This document shows, in pieces, positions 47,480-59,266 of a stretch of DNA of 64,000 nt. The translations under genes were made by a program, and so were the position numbers. Numbering within the stretch: the stretch's first letter is position 1; each line of letters begins with the position of its first letter. The stretch is taken from contig OY987269.1 in NCBI GenBank assembly GCA_963920665.1, positions 6,264,501 through 6,328,500 of the forward strand, in the 5' to 3' direction. The DNA is from Straminergon stramineum (lineage: Eukaryota; Streptophyta; Bryopsida; Hypnales; Calliergonaceae). The notes beneath the pieces are model-generated. The model ran no database searches, was not told where the DNA came from, and was given only the letters and a program-made list of their open reading frames with translations.

Positions 47480-47900
47480 ATCCCTAAAGTTCCAAAGTCC
47501 CTTCAAAGGACTCTTGGTATTTTTAGTAGCATTATATGACCTCAATTTTTGACATGATGTTTTGAAACTTTTTTTGAAGATAGAAAATTACATTCGCTTT
47601 TCGTAAAAATAATTTTTGTTTCAATTAGTACTTGAGAGCAAAAGTTATGCCACCTAAGTCATAAAAGCAATGTGGCAAGCAAAACAAAATGACAATAAAT
47701 TGATTTTCTTGATTTTCTTAATTTTTATTCTCAAAGGTTATATTTTTGTCTACATGTCAAGCTTTGATTAATTCCATTGGGATTAGTGATGTGAAAGCTA
47801 TGGAGCTTCTTGTATTGCAGACAATCATAGAATCTTCTTGAGAAATAGTATATTGGACTTGTTTTTGAACTCAATTTTCACAATTTTCAAAAACAAAAAT
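47480..47900 (+). mobile_element. TTAA element, family H, partial copy
   Basis: Begins ATCCCTAAAGTTCC after TTGA 47476-47479 and matches H1 over about 400 bases (GTTTTGAAACTTTT, AAAAGTTATGCC, TTTTTGTCTACATG, AAGCTTTGATTAATTCCA). The right end was not found; the following kilobase is the G-poor tract. Confidence 0.55.
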
Positions 47901-48099
47901 TCCACAAGGTTAAAGAAGTATGCTAAAACAATTACACTATCAGAATTAGTGTATTTCAATCCCATCTCAAAGCTATCAATGATTTAGTTAGTTTTCCTTA
48001 AATTTTGTATCTATTTCATGTATTCTAGATTTTGCTTCTCTCACAAAAATTGAGGACTATAGTATAATGTTTCCAAATCTAGGGAATGATAAAATATCA

Positions 48100-49160
48100 T
48101 TCTAATACCCCATTTGATTTGGGATTAAGGATCATACACTTATCTTATCACTAATTCCATTAGACACATGGATGCAACATTACAATTATACATTCCTAGT
48201 CTCATCCTAGTATATTGGCTTAAGAAAGAAGTGTACTTTTAGCAAGGGAGAATGCAACACTTAGCTTATAGCATGAGAGTAACCATTTCTTGTTGCATTT
48301 GCTTAAAATAAAAGCTCACATATGGCTTAAAATATCATTTATTAATTCAGCAACCACTATTCGTACATACAAATCTATCAATCTATAGTTGCTTTCAGCA
48401 TCTCCAATGCATTGTAGCTTATAACATCCAACTTTTGTTTCACTCAATACAATCTATCCACTTGCTACAACTAAAACCAACACTCTACTTTACATTCATC
48501 ATAATCAATTGCTTACAACATAACACAATGATAGTCCTAGTTCCTTTTAAATTATTGTTGAACTCCTTAGTCCAAAATTACAATATTCAACAATTTAATT
48601 ACCATCTACATTCAAAGACACCTAGATACATCAATCAATGGCATCCCCTTGCACAGTGCTTATCACTAGAGATTCCCTCACACGAACACTATCATAACTT
48701 TAAGCTTTTAATTTGTACTTAATTTATCCAACTCTAGAAGCATCCTTAATTTACTTGTCTATCCAATCATTGGGATTTACACATATACACAACTATTTTC
48801 TCACTTAAAAAAATCTCTCACATTCAATGATCATCTGCAAACTAGAAAATTACTATCATATGATCAACTTCGAGCTTCATATCCAGTTACACATCACATT
48901 AGCTTAAGCGCATGCATCACATATACAATCACTTCATAGTCCATTCAATACAATTAGCACTAGAAGCATTTGCAATCTATAAATTGCTTAAAGCTTATTC
49001 AATATACTACTATAATTTAATCAAAATTATCACATATCAATATTAATATTAGCTTAAAGCAAAATCAACAACGAATCCTCTCACATGTATATACACACAA
49101 TTTTACTTAAAATACTCAATAACTTGGATTTCTCCTACAAAACAAATAACAATCAATTAT
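48100..49160 (+). repeat. Second G-poor tract with recurring GCTTAAA/CTTATAAC words
   Basis: About 1 kb in which the plus strand is depleted of G relative to C (48481-48540 has about four G). Words such as TAGCTTATAACATC, ATTGCTTACAACAT and AGCTTAAAGC recur irregularly. It resembles 30180-31700 in composition but not in its word set. Confidence 0.5.
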
Positions 49161-51576
49161 TTCAAGCATTATTACACCAAAAATATCACAATGAATATAC
49201 AATTGTTTTTGAAGAAGATGAAGAATACTGAGAATAATAATATATATTTATAAAATCTAAGCAAAAATATGGAAAAATTCACAAAAGGATTTTGGAATTA
49301 AAGAATTAAACCTTCAAATGTAGCAATGGGTTGCAAGATGGTGATTTTTTGAATATTTGGCATAGAAGGTGCATAAATTGAGGTATTCACTAGTTACAAA
49401 AATTTGCTCTCATACTAGTTGGATTCAATGACAAATGGCATTTCCAATTCTGATCACTATAGTACGGTCTTCTATATGTCCAAAAAAAACTCTAATATGG
49501 TATTGTATTTAAGCATGATGAGGGCTAGATGTTATTATGACATTAGCAAATGAACTACATTGTTTCAAATCATTACTTCATATGGACCATATTGCTTGAG
49601 GGTTGTTGTGATAGAATCAAACAACTCCATTCGTTGTAACCCATTATAAGTATGGTTGTTAAGCCTCTTTTCTTTCCCCTCCTGAGTTTTATTAATTTTA
49701 TAAATATTCATAATGACTATTGTTAGAAATTCATGATCATCTTATAGATTGAATTATTAATTAATACAACTATAATTGTAATAGTTGGGCTTATATTAAA
49801 TTTCATCTTCTCACTAATTTTTCTATTTCCCATGATTGATTTGATGCAAATGTCATCAAGTGACTTCCATATTTTTTTTTCTTAACCCCTCTCCCTCCCT
49901 TGTTCCTTAAAACACGTACACAATTCTCTCATATGAAGTTTTTTTTGAAGTGTTACCAATCATACATCTAAATGTTATTATAAAATGTCTTTAATGTCCT
50001 TTTTGTGAAACTTTATACAATTTAGGGGTACTTCATGCTATGGCCAAAGGTCCAATGAGGTTGTCGATTTCCACCAATTCAAATTGCAAGAAACTAATGG
50101 ACTTGGTGGAAATCAATTGCCTTTGGAACTTTGGCCATAGTATGAAGTGCCTCTTAGTAAATGGTTTTGTGTCTTTCTAAAAATGATTGAAAGATGCACG
50201 TAACTTTCTCTAACATTAAACATGACACTAAATAGTTGTAAGGTAATAGAACTTTTCATGAACAATTTTGGGTCTTTATGAAAATACTTCAAACATGCAC
50301 TTATAAGATATTGTAAGGTTAATTCTTTATGATTTTATTTACAGAAATTTCCAAAAATTCTCAAAAAAATATTTAAAGAAAAAACTAATTATTATTTTGA
50401 AATTGCCTATGCACATAAGCTTACATAAATGGTTTTAGGGATTTCTACCTATGTTTCCACCTTCTTATATTTTGGTATTGATATCAAAGATTATTTTCTT
50501 ACAAATTGCTTGTCTAAAGGTTGCACTTTAGAGTGTGTTTTTTAAGACTTATTTTTTAATCCGAAAATTCAATTTTTTTGTTAAATATAGAACAACAATT
50601 TTTCAAACATAAATGAAATCATCAAAATTGAACGAGTAAAATACAAATATGTAGATGGAAAGTAATTTCTATCTACAAATGGCTTCATGATAAATTTTGT
50701 TGATCTCATTCAAGAAAAAAATTGAATTCTTAGGAGGAGCAAACTTTAATATTATGTTAGAATCAAAAATGTTTTTTGGGTTTTTTATGAGTCAAAATTG
50801 CCTTTACTGAGTTTCATGATGCTTTCACTTCTAGGTGAATATGAAGAAAAAAAATTATAGCAATAGCTTTGACTTCTTGTCTAACTAAAAGAAACCAAAA
50901 GTTCAAGTCTAATGTTTAAAACCTACCTTCTCTATCGTTCACAATTCTAGCTCATCCAAAATTTTGCCAACCAAGAATTCCAATTCTCTTCTTGCTACCA
51001 TTTCATACTTCCCATGTAGAATTTCAAATTTCTTTTGGTCTTTCATACAAGATTTAGCCAATTCTAGTGCAAGGAAGTTTGTTCTAACTATAATTGATCA
51101 ATATTTACATTTTTAAATACATGAGGTAAAGCAACCTATGATAGATAGAATGACTAGTTTGCCCTAATGACATTTTTCTACATAATTATAGACAAATGTG
51201 AGAAATGAGTAGAGCTATTGAAATTACATTTTCTTGATAAAGTATGAATTTGTTTTGAATTTGTGAGGTATGCTATGTAATTGGCCGCAAAGAATCTCTA
51301 GATTGCTCTAAAACCAACAAAAAGAGTATGCATATTGCATAATGGTCATCTTACTCACCTACAACACTCATAATATTTTCTAATATGGCTATAACATAAA
51401 GGCCTAGAAAAGTCACTTCATGTGATGAATTTACACTCAAAAGGTGGAAGTTTCTATTGGAGTCATTGATTACTCCATTATGATCATCTAAGACATTGAT
51501 TGCAACCACTAACTCAAAGTAATGTAGCACAATTTTCATTTATTGGAAAAAATCTATCATGGGTTGATGCAAGACT
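49161..51576. other. AT-rich intergenic, no gene seen
   Basis: No coding frame recognised. It contains the small foldback listed separately. Confidence 0.45.
50025..50153. mobile_element. Tourist-like foldback MITE
   Basis: 129 bp with ~50-bp arms: GGGGTACTTCATGCTATGGC, then CAAAGGTCC at the left, and the complement of GAGGCACTTCATACTATGGC on the right, flanked by TTA at 50022-50024 and 50154-50156. A 3-bp TTA duplication and G-rich ends fit the PIF/Harbinger-type MITE pattern. Confidence 0.6.
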
Positions 51577-51580
51577 TTAA

Positions 51581-52227
51581 TTTCTAAATGCCTCATACCT
51601 TTTTTGAACTCCTTGGAATTTGTTTAAAACTAAACAAAAGCCCAAATTTAGACAACTTTTGTCAACTTTTTCAAAATTATAATTGTACAAATTTCAAGTA
51701 GATTTATTATGGGTGCCATGTAGGAAAAGAAAACACAATAATATCACTTATGGATTGAAAGATTAAAACTCAATATTTAATCAAGAAGGTGTGAGAGAAG
51801 GTGAAGTCTATCAATCCTCTTTCTCCATGTCAAATCTAAAATTGAATTCATGGAAAAAATATGAGGTTAAAGGACATAGCATGTATTCTTAAACCATAAT
51901 CAATTTACGTCTTCTTAAAACCTACTCCACAAATTGGAAAAATAAATTTTCAGTGTGATTTTCTCCCAAGACCTAGTGTATTTGAGGCTCATCTCCAAGA
52001 GCCTCTATCGCTAAAAAATCAAGATTTGCAAAGGACACCCTTGAACATAATCTTCAATAGAAAAATCATAAACAATCTTTTTCAAAGTCGGATATCTAAT
52101 GCTTATAATCGAATTTAAAGAATTTTCAACGGAAAAAATAAATACTAAAAAATAGAAATTTGGTAAGATTTTATTTAATTTCAAAGTTTAGTTTACACCA
52201 AAACATGGTGCCTTGGGCATTTAAGAG
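51581..52227 (-). mobile_element. TTAA element, family D, copy 2 (inverted)
   Basis: 647 bp, ends TTTCTAAATGCCTC and CTTGGGCATTTAAGAG, between TTAA 51577-51580 and 52228-52231. Reverse complement of 18238-18879 (CAAGGCACCA end; AGCCTCAAATACACTAG block). Its right end lies about 315 bp before the SEC11 start codon. Confidence 0.78.
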
Positions 52228-52231
52228 TTAA

Positions 52232-52543
52232 TAGGGCTTCCCTAGGAGTCATATGATTGGACAATTCCCACATGTCACGTTCTGAAGGCACGTGATAGGA
52301 CGATACAGAGCTCGTGACATATTTCCCCCTGTACCCCGGACTTCGTCCAAAACCCCACAGACCATAGGACGGCGACTCCCGAATACCTCCTCCTCCCGGA
52401 CGGCGACCACCAGACGGAAACGTGATCAGACTCTCGAGCACAGCCATGAGCATTCATCAGCTCCTCGTGGTGAAGTTCCGCAGCTGCTTGTGCTCACAAC
52501 CAAGGCCGAGAAGGAGGATCGCGAGCGCATCAGGCATCACGCA
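52232..52543 (+). promoter_or_regulatory. SEC11 promoter and leader region
   Basis: An abrupt change from AT-rich to GC- and CpG-rich sequence immediately after the TTAA element. A G-box core CACGTG lies at 52289-52294. The SEC11 frame is open upstream of the ATG, but the GC-rich sequence there does not resemble the family's N-terminus. Confidence 0.45.
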
Positions 52544-55500
52544 ATGGGTGTCTATGGCGACACCGTCGCGGCCATCAAGGCCACCAACTTCCGCCACATG
52601 GCATTGCAGGCCATCAGTCTCGGTATGTCTCTTTTGCTTGCTAGCACTTTGAATTAGGGTTTTAATCGAAATTGGTGGGAGTGGTTGCAATGGGGGTGCT
52701 TCGTGTGCGATTTGTGTTTTGGGGGTAGCTCGGGGTGATGGAATTGTGTGTGGATTGTGTGCTTCCGGGTGTTTTGAAAGCTGAGGACGGATTTCGTTGC
52801 TTGGTTGTGCAATTAGGATGTGGGTTAGGGTTTTACTCGAAATTGTTGGAAATGGTTGCAATTGGGGGTATACTTTGTGCGATTAGCGTTTGACGGTATC
52901 TCGGGGTGATGGAATTGTGTCTGGATTGTGTGCTGGTTGATGTTAGAAAGCTGAGGTATGGCTTTGGTTTCATGTTCGATTTGTATTTTACGCGGATGGA
53001 TCGGGTTTTGCTTTGAGTTAGCGCGGTGGTCTAGTGTGGACTTTGGTAGGATGTTGTCTTCGTTGTATCTTGTGGATTTGTGTTTGTGCTATGATTTTAT
53101 CTAGATTTTCATTTCAGTGAAGAATTGTGCCTGCATTGTGTGATTCCTGATGTTTAGAAAGCTGAGGGGAGGATTTGGTTGCTTCATTGTTCTTTCTGCG
53201 TTCGGATTGGTGGTGTGGATTAGGGTTTCACTGGCAATTGTCAGGAGCATTTGCAATTGGGGGTATTGCGTGTGCGATTCGCATTTTAGAGGTAGCTCGG
53301 GGTGATGGACTCTGTTGCAAGGTGGACGAATCGGGTTTGAGCTTTTTTGTGCGGGGCCTAATGACGTGCTCTGTCGCTCTTGAATTGGATGTATAGCATT
53401 ATTTCTATCTAGATTTTCGTTTTTAGTACAGGATTGTGCCTGAATTTTGTGCTTTTCGATGGTTTGAAAGCACCGTTACGAATTTCGTAGCTTGGTTGCT
53501 TTTTCCGTGTTCCAATTGGTGATGTGGATCAGGGTTTTACGTGGGAGTATTTGCAATTCCGTGAAGGGAGGTTTTGTTTTATTTACGATCCGCATCTTGG
53601 GGTAGCTCAGGGTGATGTGGATGAATCGGATTGAGCTTTTATTTTGAGTCAACCCGGAGGCCTAGTGTGGGCTCTGATTAGATGCTTTCGTAATGATTTC
53701 TGATTATGTGTTTTGTATCTCTTTAATTGTATGTAGCGTATTATTATTGCTATCTAGATTTTCGTTTTAGTTAAGAATTGTGCTCTGGTTGTATGCTTCC
53801 TGATATTTTGAAAGCTCAGTAACGGATTGGATTAAGTAATCGTGAGGTGGTTTGGTTACCGACTTTCAGGAATGATCGTGACGTCAGCTTTGATCATATG
53901 GAAAGGGCTAATGTGCTTCACGGGGAGTGAATCTCCTGTCGTTGTTGTGCTCTCAGGCAGTATGGAGCCTGGTTTTAGAAGGGTATGCATCTTATCTGAC
54001 AGTTTGTAGGTGACAAGTTAGGGATTTAACTCAATTCTGGGCCTCCAAGTATGTTGCGGAATGAGAATTCGAAGCCTTCAGAATTGCCCTTAAATAGTAT
54101 TCCGTATTTTCTATAAATTTTTAGCCCTAGAGTTGTTTTCAGATATTGAACTTACTTACTTATGTATGGATGATAGGGAGATATCCTCTTTCTTCACATG
54201 GGGAAAGCACCAATTCGAGCTGGAGAAATCGTGGTTTTCCACGTTGAAGTGAGTTTACAACCGACGCTAAGCTTGTGGTTTTCTTGTGGTCAGCTGCAAC
54301 ATGTACAGTTCTGGTTGGAATTGAGGCAACGTTGAGCCAACGTTCTCTGACGGTTAAGCATTAGGGTTAAGACCAGCTTGGAGATCCTTAAGTGCGTAAC
54401 AATGAAATAAAGAAATGCAGTCAGGGCTCTAAAATTCTATCTGATGGTTGTGTTTGGCACAACTTTGCAGGGGCGGGATATACCAATTGTGCATAGAGTG
54501 ATCAAGGTGAGCATGTCTTATATTTAGCATGTGTTCGTGTGACCTGACTGATGAAAAAGCAAGGGCTGTAGGGTTCTCAGTATGCATAAATTCATGTCTT
54601 TGCATTTTTTGCGCACTGATATCTATTACTATTACTCTCTTTGGTTTGCATCAATCGATAGAGCTGCCGGCTTTCTTGTCGGATTATTACTGCATTTTGA
54701 ACACATTCTTCAGCTGGACTCTACTGGCGAACAATGTTGAAGCATCGGTGTAGTCGCAAATTTTATTGAAGCCCATATTCCATGGTTGTTGTTGATAAAG
54801 TGATTCGGCGTGTCATTGCAGGTCCACGAGAACGTTGAGAAGGGGGATTTTGAAGTTCTGACAAAGGGTATGATTTTATAGACTGCTCTAGGATTGTCTT
54901 TCGTTGTTGCTGTTGTGAGTAGATACACATCCGTCAATTGAGGATATGTATTTTTCTCAATGTCTGACTGTGCTTTAGAACAAGTTTACTTTGCCCCAAG
55001 TGTGATAGAATGAAAGAGGGTTTGTAATTTGTGTTGATTCCGCAGGAGACAACAATACCGGTGATGATCGCCTTCTTTATGCTCAAAACCAATTATGGCT
55101 CCAACGACATCACATTATGGGGCGAGCAGTTGGGTGAGTTGTTGAATCATTCGTTGCATCCCCTATTCTAGACTATCATTTTCTGAGTTCTTACTGAACA
55201 TGGACTATTTTAAGATCAAGCAGTTTATTGAAGGCTGAAGTTGGAAATATTTTTCTGCAGGTTTCTACCTTATGTTGGATGGGTTACCATTATAATGACC
55301 GAGCAACCCTACATCAAGGTGAATTTATGTTTCTTTCTGCTCTTGGCATTTCCCACTTAGTCATGAATTTGTTGTCCCCTCATCTAGCTTGCCAGTTTTC
55401 ATGAGTGAATGTTGTTGATCTGAACCTTGGGTGTATGAGTTTCCGAATCTGTGCTTTAAGTCAATGAATTTGTTGAAACTGTTCTCTGGTTTTCTAATGG

Positions 55501-55575
55501 TGCAATTGCTGTTTCTTTGTGCAGTACTTTTTAATTGGAGCTCTTGGCTTGTTAGTTATCACTTCAAAGGAGTAG
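52544..55575 (+). CDS. SEC11: Signal peptidase complex catalytic subunit SEC11, eight exons
   Basis: Serine protease of the ER membrane that removes signal peptides from secretory proteins. Exons: 52544-52622, 53870-53982, 54177-54248, 54471-54506, 54822-54867, 55046-55133, 55261-55318 and 55525-55575. All seven introns are GT-AG (1247, 194, 222, 315, 178, 127 and 206 bp). The product is 180 aa, the usual plant length. A single N-terminal membrane segment ([15 protein letters not shown], from residue 28) precedes the catalytic Ser 57 in [12 protein letters not shown]. His 96 lies in [12 protein letters not shown] and the Asp in [13 protein letters not shown] (residue 122); all three of the SEC11 catalytic residues are thus present. 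The C-terminus is the typical hydrophobic [15 protein letters not shown]. The start is chosen because [20 protein letters not shown] aligns with plant SEC11 N-termini. The gene looks intact. Confidence 0.96.
52660..53660 (+). repeat. Degenerate tandem repeats in SEC11 intron 1
   Basis: Blocks containing GGTAGCTCGGGGTGATGG (near 52724, 52897, 53290 and 53603) are each preceded by TTAGGGTTTTA-like and GTTGCAATTGGGGGT segments and followed by GTGCTTCCTGATGTTT and GAAAGCTGAG. Spacing is irregular (about 173, 393 and 313 bp). They make up most of the 1247-bp intron. Confidence 0.7.
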
Positions 55576-56224
55576 TATTTTATTTTCCTCTTCCTTTCTC
55601 CTCCCTTCATTTTTTCCTCCTCTTATTAGGCTTTGTCAAAGGTAAAGAGACTTTTAGAAATACGAAGGCTCCACATTTTCTCATGTGGTTGTTTCCACCT
55701 TCAGTCGTTGTTAATCTCGAAGGTGATTCCTTTTCTAAACCATGACTTCAGTGAGGCAATGATTAGCTTGAAATTCTCTTTGCGAGTTGGTGTTGATGAA
55801 GGATTGAAAGGCTCATTATATATCTCGTTGAAGTGAGCTCTAGATATGGTGGAGAGCTACCTTGTGGTTCACGACATTCCTTTCGGCTCGAAGCTGACTG
55901 TTGGCCATGTACAGCTTTATCTGTTGATATTAGCAACTCAACGGTACCGGTCTGCTGACTTGTGATTTTAGTTTAGCACATTTGCCGAAATTCCTTCTGA
56001 TGTGAATGCCTGCTTGAGGCAGGAGAAGTGCTGTGAAGATATATTTCCTGAGAGACTTTTTTGGGCGTTCTAACTTGCCTAGTTTGGGTGTAGAAGCTGA
56101 AGATTGCTTTTCAAACTTGCTTTTTCATTGCAAATTATTCTAAACGTAGATTGTTGCACGCAAGGTAGGATCATGTTCCAGCAGTACTCTGATCCTATTA
56201 TATAGGCTGTAAAATTAGGGTGGA
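55576..56224 (+). other. SEC11 3' flank
   Basis: Presumed 3'UTR and downstream sequence. The frame at 55431-55745 crosses the last intron-exon junction in another frame and is not coding. No polyadenylation site was assigned. Confidence 0.45.
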
Positions 56225-56545
56225 TTTACAGTACAGTCCAAGACCAAGAGGTCATGGGTTAAAAAAAACACCATTTTGGACTCAACAAATTCCTAATCAG
56301 ATCCAAATAGCTCATTAGTTATCTAGGGTGAAATCAGCCTTTCTCCTTGACGGAAACCCTTGCAGTGTTTTCTTCAACAAGCTTGTGTCAAGAAAAAAAA
56401 TATAGCTCTTTAGAAAAATTTGCTGGAAATTGGACCTGGACCCAAGCGTAAACAACTTAGGTCCAATTTGTTTTTTGTTTCTTTTCAAAATTAGGGGAGT
56501 TTTTCTTGGAACCAGACCGGCTTAGGACTTGGACCTAACTGTAAA
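56225..56545. mobile_element. Candidate inverted-repeat element
   Basis: 321 bp with ends TTTACAGTACAGTCCAAGAC and the complement of TTTACAGTTAGGTCCAAGTC. Internally GGTCCAA/TTGGACC words recur. No clear target duplication. Confidence 0.45.
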
Positions 56546-57102
56546 TGTCGTAGGTCTGATAGTGGGTCCAAATAGTGGGTCCAATGTGAGAAAATGGAGT
56601 TTGGAGGATAGAAATGAGTTGCCCGATAGAAATGCTTGGAAAAAAGCACTTTTGGAAACATCTCTAAGTAAGAGCACAAACCTGACCTTGTCTATTCCAT
56701 TGCATTTTCACATTTTAGATATATTTACACCACAAAATAAATCTATTGTAGAGTATACTATTTATTGTCATCAAATAATATTTTATCAAAAATATACTAT
56801 TAGAAAAAATTCCCCACATATATAAGAGTGTAGTATTTATCTTAAGAGGAAAACATATATATCCCAAGAAAGTACATATATTGTTTCATTAAGGAAATAT
56901 AAATTCGAATTATGTCCTCAAAGAAAGAGGTGAATTGGATGTATATAGTCTCACCTCTTTAGATGGTTCAAGATGAGAATGTGCTTTGGTAATTGTAATT
57001 TGCTTACTCCACTAAAAATTTTGTCCTTTAACTAGTTTTTGAAGTGTTTAATTTGCATTGTCAAATGTCAAAATTTGAGTTTTTTTGAAACTATTCAAAG
57101 TA

Positions 57103-57223
57103 CTTCATCATTCCCTTTCAATGATGAAAATCTTGGAATCTGTATGAGAATGTGACAATGGGTAGTGAAATTATCTATCCATTGTTACATTCTCATCTGA
57201 AAGCGTGAAAGGGAATGATGAAG
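57103..57223. mobile_element. Foldback element
   Basis: 121 bp hairpin with arms CTTCATCATTCCCTTTCA and TGAAAGGGAATGATGAAG and further pairing of GAGAATGTGACAATGG with CCATTGTTACATTCTC near the loop. Confidence 0.65.
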
Positions 57224-57838
57224 GGTCATGCTTTCATCTTTACAAATTTCACCCAAACTCATAAAGTACAATTGAATTGAAGCACTTATTGAAAGAGGTC
57301 TTCAAGAATCAAGTTGTAGTGTCCTAACACTACAACTTATTGGTCCTCGAAAAGATCATTCACTAAATATCCAATTCTAGAATCTAAAGAAAGTACAAAT
57401 CTTTCTTATACAACAATGAATTGTAGAAAATGTTGCAACAATGATACTGTAAGTTTCTCTAATGGTCAAAATTTTTTTGAAAATTTCAGCTTAGAATGAT
57501 CAAATATTTAGTTTTATAACTAACAAATGGTTGAAATTTTGCAAATCATCATCTATTTTATGTTAAGCTTGAAGATTCATTAGTTAGGTTACACAAACAT
57601 AAAAAAATTTGTACCAACAAACTCAAGCCACTCTTTTGGCTCATTTGGGTTAAGGTTCAATGTCAAGAATTTTCTCATGGGGGCATTTGAGTTCATGATT
57701 TATGTTCAATTACTACTATATGTACACTCAATATTGTCATTGGCCTAAAACGTTTATGTATATACATTATTTCCAAGAATTAATACCATCTAAACATGAG
57801 AATCTACTTACTATTTTATGGAGAACTTATGTATAGTA

Positions 57839-57919
57839 CTCCCTTTGTTTATGAAAAAGCCCCATGTTTTTTTTTGTATTTTACAAAGGAAATACGGGTT
57901 TTTTTATAAACAGAGGAAG
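57839..57919. mobile_element. Stowaway-like MITE
   Basis: 81 bp beginning CTCCCTTTGTTTATGAAAAA and ending TTTTTATAAACAGAGGAAG, flanked by TA at 57837-57838 and 57920-57921. The CTCCCT...-type ends and TA duplication are those of plant Stowaway elements (Tc1/mariner). Confidence 0.75.
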
Positions 57920-57975
57920 TATGACTTAGCATAATGTATAGCTTAATCATGAAATGTCCAAATAATATGTGTTAA

Positions 57976-58900
57976 CCCCTTAATTTCCATGACTATGTTT
58001 TCACCAGAAATGCTCCCAAATTGTTATTTCTAGTACAAGTACTAAACTTCAGAAAAAAAATATTTTTGGTCACATCTAACCATAGGATCTTGTAGTAATT
58101 TGGTTTGAGAAGACGTGGAAAAAAATGCTGAAATTTTCACTGCATGAATTGTAAGATAGAAGCTTTCAAATACACAAAAATCCTTTGGGGGGCCTTGCGA
58201 AAAACCATGCACTTGCACTTCACAAGCTCACATTTGTAAGAAAAAAATGTCCAAAATGGTGGTGCTTCTTTGGATTCATTCTTCAAGTCAAGTTGAGTAC
58301 ATGCTTCAAGAAATTTTAGATCATTTGGAATTGTACAACATTTAGGAAAAAAATAGTAAGTAGAAAGAAGTAGAGAATGATTCAAAATACTAAATTGTTA
58401 GAAATTTAGTTATAGAATTGAAAAATGCCAATCCCAATGATTGAAATGTTGTAATAAACAATCTACATCCTATGATTTTATTTCTTCAGAAAAAATATTG
58501 AAAATTGAGTAAAATAAAGGACTTCAAAGTTTATTTTAGAGTAGAAAATGCATAATTGCCCACAAACTAAAACTCCTCATAACTTTTGACTAATTGATCA
58601 AAATGGAATGATTCAAAGCTTTCCATGTATATATAACTCTAGAAAACCAATTTTAAATTTTTGTTCTTAAAAAAAGTGATTTTTTTATATGCCTAGATTG
58701 CCTATCTGGGAAAAAAATAATATATTAGGCCATAATTTTTTACTCATATTTCCAAATGTCATGAAATTTAGTGCATATGAGAGATATTCCTCGTCCCCGC
58801 CTTCTCTTAAAAAGTCAACCTAAAATATGAAAATCTCTAATTACACGTACTTGCCCTAAATTTCTATGTTGCCAAAAAATGCATGATGGTCCTTTAGGGG
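57976..58900 (+). mobile_element. TTAA element, family I, copy 3
   Basis: 925 bp, ends CCCCTTAATTTCCATGAC and GGTCCTTTAGGGG, between TTAA 57972-57975 and TTCA 58901-58904. Same orientation as 40794-41741. The right target copy has one changed base. Confidence 0.82.
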
Positions 58901-59094
58901 TTCACTCGTACATGTCCATTGATTGTCCCCTCAAGGAACGAATGAAAGTTCATGTAGGTACCTTGTGAACAAAGTGGGTACACCCAAAATCGCACCCTAT
59001 CTAAACCTACCACCATCACTCTAAGTACATCTCCAAAATCATTATGTACATATGTTGATGAAACAATTTCAGAACCTCTATAAAAAGAACTTTG

Positions 59095-59235
59095 AATGAT
59101 CCCTCTTAACTTTTGCTTACAGTATCCAAATGTTGTGTTCTTTAGTACGTTGGAACCTCCTTTCACTTGCCAAGAAGAAAATATGAAACTTTGACTAGCC
59201 TTACAATAATAACCAAGCACAATAGCAAAATCCAA
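59095..59235 (-). pseudogene. Possible transposase-like coding relic
   Basis: The minus strand reads WQVKGGSNVLKNTTFGYCKQ and onward; a related reading (KGGSN, KN, FGY, QKL) occurs on the plus strand at 61374-61455. Two diverged copies alike at protein level suggest an old coding element. The pattern is faintly like the BED-type zinc finger of hAT transposases, but this assignment is weak. Confidence 0.28.
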
Positions 59236-59266
59236 ATAGTGGTTGTTTGGGGGGTATCCACCTTAA

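Noticed and set aside
52292..52657. N-terminally extended SEC11 reading frame
   Set aside because: The upstream part is GC-rich leader without similarity to SEC11, and the frame continues past a clear donor site at 52623.
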